Assembly (NCBI GenBank): GCA_948788915.1
Contig: CAQFOZ010000062.1
Coordinates: 1-12,383, forward strand
From: an uncultured Muribaculaceae bacterium
Lineage (GTDB): Bacteria; Bacteroidota; Bacteroidia; Bacteroidales; Muribaculaceae
Direction: 5' to 3'
DNA length: 12,383 nucleotides
Numbering within the stretch: position 1 is the stretch's first letter; each line of letters starts with the position of its first letter. This document shows, in pieces, positions 5,956 through 12,383 of this stretch. Position numbers and translations under genes: made by a program. The notes under the pieces were generated by a model that had not been told where the DNA came from, ran no database searches, and saw only the letters and a list, made by a program, of their open reading frames with translations.

Positions 5956-8117
5956 GATTTGTATGGAATAAACGGTTGTATAATTTCGGCAACACTATCG
6001 TAATGCTTAAAATCTTTAGTTTGCGGAAGAAATTCTTCTAAAATAATAGATTCCTTATCCCTTATCAATTTTGAAAATTCCTTTAGAGAAAAAGCAGAAT
6101 GAACATCAACAATGAAAGCTTGGTCGCCTTCTGCGTACGATAGGAATTGAGGTTTATCCTTCAACCCTAGCAACTTATAAAAATCCTCAGTCCTTATTGA
6201 ATCCTTGCTAATAATTGATTTAACTTCAATGAGCCACGATTCTGGTGCAACAATAATGTTTTTATATCTTATACGAGGTATATGTTTTAGCAACTTTAAT
6301 AGACCATTGAAGTTTATATTTAGATTCTGATTTGCGTATTGCATCTGGACGTCTCCTAAAAATCGGTAAATTTCAGATGAGTTATATTTATAATTATACG
6401 CGGATGTAAAGCAGGGGAACACTTCTTTTCCATCGATATTCGATATCAATTTTACTTTGTCATTTTTTATGCATATACTCAAATCTTTAATGTCGATAAT
6501 CTCACCGTGGCAGTCGTCTCTATATGAATTTATGCAAATCTTTGCTTTTCGAATATTCGGACGTTTCTGAACGTTCCAAGAATGTGGATTTGTGACATGA
6601 CTTATTTCTGCTAATAACTTGTTTTGGGCATTTTGTTCAATTGTTGAGATATCATCAACTATAGCCTTTATTTCTTCGTTTTCTAAAGCAAATCGTGTAA
6701 GCATATAAGCCGATGTCGTTCCAGAAAAATTGATATGCGATATAATAGGTCCCTTTTCATCAAAACCTACAATTTTATACATACAACTTATAGACAATCT
6801 ATCAACATTGGGCTCTTTACGTTTTTTTCTGGTTATATCATTCGTTTTCAACACTATTTCACGGCACTTCGAAAGAGTATCCTCTTTGAGCAATTTATAA
6901 AACACAACTCTTTCAACTTCAGATAAATGAACATTTAATCCGTTTATTGTCTGCTTCTTGGTTAATCTTTTCTTCTTAATCGATTTAATTATTGGAAAAT
7001 CTTCGCCTCTGCTAATTGTATAGCCTATTCCTGAAATTGGGTTCAAGACTTCCAACAAAGGCATAGTTTGCTCTTCGTATCTTTCTTTGAAACGATTGAT
7101 AAAATTATTAAGTGGATTTTGTATTGATGTAGTGTTATTTAAAATAATTTCAAACCATTCTTCGAGCAGAGCCAAAGCCGATTTATCTATCAATGTCTTT
7201 TCATTTAAAAAGCCATTAACTTGTAAAATCCTATTATCTTTAAACGGAATTTTGTTTTGCTTTAATTCTGATTTCAATTTGTCTAATATATTAAGTTTCT
7301 CTTCAAATGATTCACACGACGACAGATTCTTTAATGAATCATTCAATGAACCAACAAAACCATCCGGCACACTGTCTAACGGATCAATCACAACATTCAA
7401 TACGTCGTTTCCTCCGCATTCAAGACTATAGTTATTGACTAACAATCCATTGATTTCTAATGATTCTATATATTTATATATTTCTGATTTCGATATATCG
7501 TAACTTTCAAAAATTGTTTCCACCAATTCATTTACATTAATTCCTTTATCACATATACTCAGAACCCATACTAACAATTCATTAGTTTCTACCATTTTTA
7601 GTGTAGATTCGCCTGTACCGGATTTTGCCCATAGATAAATAGCATCTCCTATTTTACATATTGATGGGTTAGCTTTTAATATAAGATTTTTAATATTTTC
7701 TAACTTTATATTCTTTCGGATATATTTAAGAATCTCAAATAACAGATGGCCATCAAAACTATATGACAATACATTATTGTCAACAGATGCTATCTTTGTA
7801 CACTCACCATAGTTGCCAACCCCACAGTATGAGAAAGCCCCGAAAGGTGTGCACCTATACAACATTCGAGATAAATACTTATAAACAGTTCCTATTAATT
7901 TCTCATTCTTTTTAGATGAAGGGATATTCCGGTTTTCGTTTTTATTTTTAAGATATTTATGCAGTTCTACGTAAAATTCTGGCGATGCATAATATAATGC
8001 TTCTCGAAATTCAGGAGCAAATACCACATTATTAAGCAACTCATCAGAAACACCAGAAGAGCTATAATTAAACAATGGCCTACGTATTATAAACTTATGA
8101 TAAGATCTATACTTCAT
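5952..8117 (-). CDS. Lantibiotic dehydratase glutamylation subunit (LanB N-terminal domain protein)
   Basis: This 721-residue protein is a Lant_dehydr_N family member, which transfers glutamate from glutamyl-tRNA to Ser/Thr side chains of a precursor peptide. The ATG at 8117-8115 is preferred: it gives MKYRSYHKFIIRRPLF, the normal family start, and only an 11-base overlap with the LanC gene. The frame reaches a TTG at 8141, eight codons earlier. Recognisable segments are EALYYASPEFYVEL (39-52), RCTPFGAFSYCGVG (88-101), a KRPNIRK segment near 510-520 before the strand-rich region ending in GKEVFPCF, and HIPRIRYKNIIVAPESW (about 609-625). The elimination domain usually fused at the C terminus of full-length LanB is absent and is supplied by the next gene. 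Base composition is very low in GC (13 of 60 at 7441-7500), which suggests horizontal acquisition. Confidence 0.88.
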   Translation of the reverse strand: MKYRSYHKFIIRRPLFNYSSSGVSDELLNNVVFAPEFREALYYASPEFYVELHKYLKNKNENRNIPSSKKNEKLIGTVYKYLSRMLYRCTPFGAFSYCGVGNYGECTKIASVDNNVLSYSFDGHLLFEILKYIRKNIKLENIKNLILKANPSICKIGDAIYLWAKSGTGESTLKMVETNELLVWVLSICDKGINVNELVETIFESYDISKSEIYKYIESLEINGLLVNNYSLECGGNDVLNVVIDPLDSVPDGFVGSLNDSLKNLSSCESFEEKLNILDKLKSELKQNKIPFKDNRILQVNGFLNEKTLIDKSALALLEEWFEIILNNTTSIQNPLNNFINRFKERYEEQTMPLLEVLNPISGIGYTISRGEDFPIIKSIKKKRLTKKQTINGLNVHLSEVERVVFYKLLKEDTLSKCREIVLKTNDITRKKRKEPNVDRLSISCMYKIVGFDEKGPIISHINFSGTTSAYMLTRFALENEEIKAIVDDISTIEQNAQNKLLAEISHVTNPHSWNVQKRPNIRKAKICINSYRDDCHGEIIDIKDLSICIKNDKVKLISNIDGKEVFPCFTSAYNYKYNSSEIYRFLGDVQMQYANQNLNINFNGLLKLLKHIPRIRYKNIIVAPESWLIEVKSIISKDSIRTEDFYKLLGLKDKPQFLSYAEGDQAFIVDVHSAFSLKEFSKLIRDKESIILEEFLPQTKDFKHYDSVAEIIQPFIPYKS

Positions 8118-9282
8118 GGTTGAAAAGGAATATATTGTCAATAAATGATTGGCAGTTCAATAACGCCATTCCCACTCCTGCGTTTCCTTCCAACATAGGA
8201 TCCATTTGCTGCCTTTCTGATGAATTATATGTATAATATCCAAATTCCCGATATCCTTCATATATATCTGTCATTGAAAGAGTAACATCCTGCCAATATA
8301 ATGATGCTTCTTTGAAAACATAATTATCTTGATAGTATTTACTACAGTTGTTGAAGAATGCCATAATTCCAGAAGCTCCGTGACATAAACATGCATCCTT
8401 CACACAATTCTTATTAATTTCTCTGCGATTGCGTGCGGCAAATGATGCAATATCAAATGAGAGTTCTTTGTAAATTGAATTATTCAACAATTCACCAATA
8501 CCTCTTAAGGCAACACTTGTGCCGATGTCTCCATAGCACCAAGCAAGCCTTGAGAAATTAGAGGACGGTATCATTGGTGTATAGCATCCACAAGCTTTTG
8601 GGTCTAAAAGATGTCTGTTAAAATAATTTCCTATCCCTTCTAATAAATTGAATGCAATATCTCGTTCCGAACAATCTTCCAAAATGGATATGCATCTTGC
8701 AAGATACTGACTCGTTGAAGCAATTCCATGTGACAAAGAAAGATTCTCTCTGCATTCACCTTTGCGATCCCTATACAACCAAAAAATATCATTTGCCTTA
8801 CCTTTAATGGAATGAACAAAAAGCAAATTGACAGTTTCCCTAACAAAGTCATATATTTCGTCGTCAGTTTTTGCAAGATATAAAAGAGGCAATGCCATTC
8901 CAACAGCACCATGAAGGAAATCCAAATCTGACTTAATATAATTTTTTACTGCTTCCTTTATGTAGTTTTTATAAACCGATACAGAATCGAGAGCTCCATC
9001 TATTATGCCGTCTTTTTCCAACTGAATTAAACCTGCACAAAGTCCTGCAATGCCATTGCAATAGGTTAGATGTTTAGCATCTATATACGTATTTGACAAA
9101 ACTTTGTCTAACAAAGGGTGTATCTCGTTAATGTCGCATAATTCATTTTGAGCAGCATAATATAAATACATAACGCAACCGAAATCTCCACCAAGCAACG
9201 AGAAGTCAAGAGCTGTTTTATTTTTTAACCGAAACAACATATTTCGAGTTATAGGGAGAAGCATTTCGTTAATATGCGTCAT
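8107..9282 (-). CDS. LanC-like lanthionine synthetase C family protein
   Basis: This 391-residue protein belongs to the LanC-like cyclases, zinc enzymes with an alpha/alpha barrel that catalyse addition of Cys thiols to dehydrated Ser/Thr to form lanthionine and methyllanthionine. The zinc site is intact: Cys249 in WCYGD, and Cys300-His301 in the CHG motif; His185 is in the conserved SHG motif. Barrel repeats of the GxxG type recur through the chain, for example NGIAG (76-80), HGAVG (124-128), HGIAS (185-189), YGDIG (250-254), HGASG (301-305) and EGNAG (365-369). Length is typical. The ATG at 9282-9280 is the first good start and lies about 33 bases from a predicted transcription start. It is the first gene of the operon, and its stop overlaps the LanB start. 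The cofactor residues suggest an active enzyme. Confidence 0.9.
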   Translation of the reverse strand: MTHINEMLLPITRNMLFRLKNKTALDFSLLGGDFGCVMYLYYAAQNELCDINEIHPLLDKVLSNTYIDAKHLTYCNGIAGLCAGLIQLEKDGIIDGALDSVSVYKNYIKEAVKNYIKSDLDFLHGAVGMALPLLYLAKTDDEIYDFVRETVNLLFVHSIKGKANDIFWLYRDRKGECRENLSLSHGIASTSQYLARCISILEDCSERDIAFNLLEGIGNYFNRHLLDPKACGCYTPMIPSSNFSRLAWCYGDIGTSVALRGIGELLNNSIYKELSFDIASFAARNRREINKNCVKDACLCHGASGIMAFFNNCSKYYQDNYVFKEASLYWQDVTLSMTDIYEGYREFGYYTYNSSERQQMDPMLEGNAGVGMALLNCQSFIDNIFLFNHEV

Positions 9283-9321
9283 GGTTTTTCAATTTTTATT
9301 GGAATATCATATAATTATGCC

Positions 9322-9355
9322 CAAAGATAAATAATTTTTTAAAATAATTTACAAT
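9322..9355 (-). promoter_or_regulatory. Promoter candidate for the lanC-lanB operon
   Basis: On the minus strand TATCTTTG (9329-9322) matches the Bacteroidota -7 consensus exactly. Upstream, ATTG (9355-9352) is a three-of-four match to the -33 element at a slightly long spacing of 22 bases. The predicted start near 9315 leaves a leader of about 33 bases before the LanC ATG. It is back to back with the plus-strand promoter candidate at 9359-9389, so the two arms of the cluster may share control. Confidence 0.5.
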
Positions 9356-9358
9356 TTA

Positions 9359-9389
9359 TTTGAAAAATTAAAAATTTAATTTTAATTTG
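9359..9389 (+). promoter_or_regulatory. Promoter candidate for the plug-domain protein and precursor
   Basis: TTTG at 9359-9362 is followed by 19 bases and TTAATTTG at 9382-9389, one mismatch from TAnnTTTG. Transcription would begin near 9396, about 22 bases before the ATG at 9418. The surrounding 9283-9417 spacer is extremely A+T-rich, so chance matches are easier here and confidence is moderate. Confidence 0.4.
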
Positions 9390-9417
9390 CATAATATTTA
9401 TAATAAAGACTTTTCAG

Positions 9418-11907
9418 ATGCGCAATAATCAATTGTTTTCATATCTCGTTGTATTAGCATCGATTATCGGTTTTGCCACAAAAAGCCGGGCGATAGAGCC
9501 GGACTCTCTGGCTTGGCGTTTGGCATATCAGGTATGGAGCTATCCTCAAGAGAAGGTTTATGTGGCTACCGACCGCGATATCTATGCAGCGGGAGACACA
9601 ATCCGTTTCCGTGCTTTCCTTGTTGATGCCACTTTCCTTAACCAGAAGAGAGATGGTAGCAAATACGTGTACGTAGAACTTACCGACCCATTCGGAGAGA
9701 CCGTCCGGAGGATAAAGGTTGTCCGCAAAGAGGGAATCTTTGCGGGATACATGCCCCTTGATGAAGAGATGCCGGAAGGAAGCTATACTCTCGGGGGATA
9801 TACACTCTACATGAAGAATCAGGGAGACGAATATGTCTTCCGCAAGGTATTGCCGATAAAGAGTCAGATGGCGAAGAAATATGAGCTAAAGACCCAGATG
9901 GAAGGAAATACACTTGTCACCTCCTTATACCAACGGCTTAATGAAACGCCTGTGAATGCCAACAATGTATCGCTATATTCAAAAAACGGCCCTATAAGAG
10001 AGGACGTGCACAAACGAAGCTCGTTTGGATTTCGCATCAGCAATAACGTCAGAAAGGGAGGAGTGGTCAAGGTGAAATATGACAGATATGAGAAATTTGT
10101 AAAGTTACCACCGGACTCTTCATCCTTTGCAATTTCATTCCATCCGGAGGGTGGATACCTCATTCCCAATGTCATGAACCGTATCGGTTTCAAAGCCGTT
10201 AGAAACAATGGACTTGGTCGAGATGTGACCGGTGAGTTAAAGGACGAGGAAGGAAATAAAGTTACAACATTTAAAAGTTCCCATTGTGGTATGGGCAGCT
10301 TTTCTTTCATACCTAAACGGGATGTGCAGTATGTTGCTGAGGTGAATGGAAAATCATTCCCACTGCCTTTAGCAGAACCGTCAGCAGCTATAATAACGAT
10401 TCCTGATGCGGATGCGGATTCTGTAACAATTAAGTTAATTGGAAAGCTCCCTGTAAATTCGATAATATTGGCAAACAACAGTGGTGTGTCGAAATATGCG
10501 TCTTTCATGAAATCATATATTAATAAAATCGGACGGAAAGAATTAGGTCAAGGAATTGTACAACTTCTCTTACTTGATGAGAAAGGCAAGATTTTAAGCT
10601 CAAGATTGGTTTTCAATAGAGATGGGTATATCTACGGTGACTCAATCCAAAATTTACCGAAGGGAGACTATGCGGTTTCCGTTCGCAGTAAAGGTTCAGC
10701 TTCCGGTGTGGGTCATTCGATAGTGTCAGAGTTAATGCTTCAGAGTGAATTGAAAGGCCATATCGAGAATCCGGATTATTATTTTGAATCGGACGATGCC
10801 GAACATAATCAAAATCTTGATAACCTTTTGCTAACCCAAGGTTGGGAGCGGTATGACCTACCTGATGTTTTAGCCGGGAATTTTGCAGAGCCAAAAGAGC
10901 CTATGGAGATTGGAGGCGCATTAAGCGGAACAGTGAAATCAAGATGGGTCTCCAAACCGCTGAAAGACGCGGCAGTGAATGTCATTGCTCCGGGCTTGAA
11001 GTATGTTAATGTAGCTACAACAGATTCGCTGGGTAGATTTATCATTGAAGGACTTGATTGGCAGAACGGCACTGTATTCGCCTTGAGAGCTTTCAATAAA
11101 AACGGAAATCCGGAACACAATCTTGAAATTGACGCAGACGTGAAAATTCCCATACCTTCGTTGAGCGAAGAATATATTAACAACAGTATTACGGACGAAT
11201 ATAAATTCTCAAATGGAGCAATATGGCTCGATGAATTAGAGGTTAAAGCGTATAAATCTGACGAGGAACTGAAATTGGAGATGCTGAAGGCTCTTGGTGT
11301 AAAAATATTTTCGGGAGAAGAAATAGAAGCCAATAATTACACAACATACGATGAAATTATTAGAAAAATTCCCGGTTTAAGAATTGAGAATGGGAATTTA
11401 GTACGAATAGCATCAAAGGCAAATGTAAACAATCGCCATGCCGGCAATGTAGAGTTGTGGGTGGATGGCGTACAATGGACTCCAACTTCTTATTCAGCTC
11501 CAACTTCTGTGATAGGACCATATAACACATTTACCGAATTTTCAGGAAATTATCCTATCAACATAATGGAAAGCATCCATTATTACAAGCCATCAACTGC
11601 AATGATAATAAGTTCATCTGCAGCATCAGGGGCAGGAGCGCTTGTTATGACAACTAAAGATGGAACTAAAATTAAAAATTGGGACAAGGATTTATTCGTT
11701 AAATGTATTACCCCAATTGGCTATCAAAAGGCTACTGAATCTTATAAACCTCACTTTTTTTATGACCCTGTAAGCATAGAGAATCCAATTTCATCTGCTT
11801 GGTATCCTTCAGAAACAGACTTTAATGGAATCATCAAAATTCCAGATTCAAATTTCGTAGTTAATGGCATTTCTAACAATTGTATTCCTGTTTTTTTTAA
11901 AAATTAG
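9418..11907 (+). CDS. Exported macroglobulin-like/TonB-receptor plug-domain protein without beta-barrel
   Basis: This 829-residue protein starts with a signal peptide (about 1-25, cleavage likely after SRA), so it is periplasmic or outer-membrane associated. Residues about 45-150 resemble an alpha-2-macroglobulin MG2-type domain (EKVYVATDRDIYAAGDTIRFRAF, split here as residues 45-58 and 59-67). A TQGWERYDL segment lies near 476, a carboxypeptidase-regulatory-like beta-sandwich near 498-565 (GTVKS to GRFIIEGLDW), and a TonB-receptor plug-like segment from about 640 to 750, with IIRKIPGLRIENG, ELWVDGV and GAGALVMTTKDG. A short tail with the family's YW/DxxG-like end follows. No beta-barrel is present, as is normal for this Bacteroidota family, whose function is poorly known. 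The position directly before the peptide gene suggests a link with its export, binding or immunity, but that is inference. The 5' part has host-like GC (34 of 60 at 9481-9540) and the 3' part is A+T-rich (16 of 60 at 11341-11400), so the gene may be mosaic. Confidence 0.72.
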   Translation: MRNNQLFSYLVVLASIIGFATKSRAIEPDSLAWRLAYQVWSYPQEKVYVATDRDIYAAGDTIRFRAFLVDATFLNQKRDGSKYVYVELTDPFGETVRRIKVVRKEGIFAGYMPLDEEMPEGSYTLGGYTLYMKNQGDEYVFRKVLPIKSQMAKKYELKTQMEGNTLVTSLYQRLNETPVNANNVSLYSKNGPIREDVHKRSSFGFRISNNVRKGGVVKVKYDRYEKFVKLPPDSSSFAISFHPEGGYLIPNVMNRIGFKAVRNNGLGRDVTGELKDEEGNKVTTFKSSHCGMGSFSFIPKRDVQYVAEVNGKSFPLPLAEPSAAIITIPDADADSVTIKLIGKLPVNSIILANNSGVSKYASFMKSYINKIGRKELGQGIVQLLLLDEKGKILSSRLVFNRDGYIYGDSIQNLPKGDYAVSVRSKGSASGVGHSIVSELMLQSELKGHIENPDYYFESDDAEHNQNLDNLLLTQGWERYDLPDVLAGNFAEPKEPMEIGGALSGTVKSRWVSKPLKDAAVNVIAPGLKYVNVATTDSLGRFIIEGLDWQNGTVFALRAFNKNGNPEHNLEIDADVKIPIPSLSEEYINNSITDEYKFSNGAIWLDELEVKAYKSDEELKLEMLKALGVKIFSGEEIEANNYTTYDEIIRKIPGLRIENGNLVRIASKANVNNRHAGNVELWVDGVQWTPTSYSAPTSVIGPYNTFTEFSGNYPINIMESIHYYKPSTAMIISSSAASGAGALVMTTKDGTKIKNWDKDLFVKCITPIGYQKATESYKPHFFYDPVSIENPISSAWYPSETDFNGIIKIPDSNFVVNGISNNCIPVFFKN

Positions 11908-11963
11908 TTTTATTTAAACAGATGTGAGCCTTAATATATTATAAACCGCTTAATCAAAGAATT

Positions 11964-12353
11964 ATGGAAAAGAAAAAAATTTCTCCTAAAGATTTGAAGG
12001 TAAATTCTAAAAATGTGTTTGAGAATTCCCCCGATGCTACTGAAAATGCTAAAGATGATAAGTCTTTGGCAAATTGTCCTACTCGCCATGAATTAGAATG
12101 TTTTCTTTCAACAAACGTTTGCAAGACGACGGAATGCGATACCACAGCAGATGAATGTTGGCCAACAGCAATGTGTGAAACCAAAGACTGCTATTCCAAA
12201 GTTGGATGCATAGAGACTCAAACACATTTAGAAGCATGTTGCCCTTATACCGAAGAAGGAGATTGCCCTCATACTACAGACTGTGAAAGCGTAGCGTATA
12301 CTTGCGAATCAATTCAAGTATGTTTAATCAGCAAAGTTACTACAAAAAAGTGA
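11964..12353 (+). CDS. Putative large Cys-rich class I lanthipeptide precursor
   Basis: This 129-residue peptide has a charged leader of 37 residues without Cys (starting MEKKKISPKDLKVNSKN), then about 90 residues with 14 cysteines at 38, 46, 53, 58, 65, 71, 76, 82, 92, 93, 101, 107, 114 and 120. Every interval between successive cysteines except Cys92-Cys93 contains at least one Ser or Thr, commonly as TxxC or TTxC (for example TTEC 55-58, TAMC 68-71, TKDC 73-76, TTDC 104-107). This is the layout expected for a series of small (methyl)lanthionine rings formed by the LanB/LanC proteins encoded nearby. The Cys region is also rich in Asp/Glu. There is no signal peptide and no double-Gly cleavage motif. 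The KKKISPKDLKV start resembles the KK-I-x-L-K-D-L type openings of Bacteroidota RiPP leaders. It follows the plug-domain gene by 56 bases with no visible promoter of its own, so the two are probably co-transcribed. Alternatives are a disulfide-rich or metal-binding protein unrelated to the enzymes. Confidence 0.65.
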   Translation: MEKKKISPKDLKVNSKNVFENSPDATENAKDDKSLANCPTRHELECFLSTNVCKTTECDTTADECWPTAMCETKDCYSKVGCIETQTHLEACCPYTEEGDCPHTTDCESVAYTCESIQVCLISKVTTKK

Positions 12354-12354
12354 A

Positions 12355-12383
12355 ATGCGGAAAGATATAGTGATAGAATTGAG
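12355..12383 (+). CDS. Start of an unidentified ORF, cut by window end
   Basis: An ATG one base after the precursor stop opens a frame reading MRKDIVIEL before the window ends. The tight spacing suggests an operon partner of the precursor gene. Nine codons are too few to assign a family, and the frame could also close shortly beyond the window. In comparable clusters the next gene is often a transporter, protease or further tailoring enzyme, but nothing here distinguishes among these. Confidence 0.35.

Noticed and set aside
7087..7431. 114-codon plus-strand frame opposite the LanB gene
   Set aside because: A long frame arising from A+T-rich antisense sequence. The minus strand carries the conserved dehydratase.
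8118..8141. Eight-codon upstream extension of the LanB glutamylation gene
   Set aside because: It would start at TTG and enlarge the overlap with the LanC gene to 35 bases. The ATG at 8117 gives the usual family start.
9864..10508. 214-codon minus-strand frame within the plug-domain gene
   Set aside because: The plus-strand frame has a signal peptide and coherent domains. The antisense frame shows none.

Overview
The window comes from a member of the Bacteroidota, order Bacteroidales. The ribosomal proteins and EF-G closely resemble the Bacteroides/Muribaculaceae versions, and fusA is followed directly by rpsJ with no tuf between them. Several upstream regions carry the Bacteroidota sigma-ABfr promoter pattern (TTTG, about 20 bases, TAnnTTTG) rather than strong Shine-Dalgarno signals. 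I would not go below order level from this sequence.

Positions 1-3624, read on the minus strand, are the str/S10 ribosomal operon in the order rpsL, rpsG, fusA, rpsJ, rplC. Only the first 15 codons of rplC are inside the window. A convincing promoter at 3746-3777 lies upstream of a structured leader of about 115 bases before rpsL. Two intercistronic hairpins stand out: a small one between rpsL and rpsG, and a perfect 20-bp inverted repeat between rpsJ and rplC. Positions 3849-5057, also minus, encode the Bacteroidota-type GlmU-like left-handed beta-helix protein, an ordinary chromosomal gene.

Positions 5149-12353 form an accessory lanthipeptide-like region, markedly richer in A+T than the ribosomal genes. 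On the minus strand it carries a tightly overlapping operon: LanC cyclase, then the LanB glutamylation subunit, then a separate LanB elimination subunit. The dehydratase is therefore split into two proteins. On the plus strand, divergent from this operon, is an exported 829-residue protein with an N-terminal macroglobulin-like domain and a C-terminal TonB-receptor plug-like domain but no beta-barrel. It is followed after 56 bases by a 129-residue peptide with a 37-residue Cys-free leader and a Cys/Thr/Ser-rich remainder containing 14 cysteines. A further ORF opens one base after the peptide stop and runs off the window.

The simplest model is that the 129-residue peptide is the precursor. The split LanB would convert its Ser/Thr to dehydroamino acids using glutamyl-tRNA, and LanC would add the Cys thiols to give a long chain of small (methyl)lanthionine rings. 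Transporter, leader protease and immunity genes are not visible and would have to lie beyond 12383 or elsewhere. The unusually large, acidic, Cys-dense putative precursor is the most novel item in the window.
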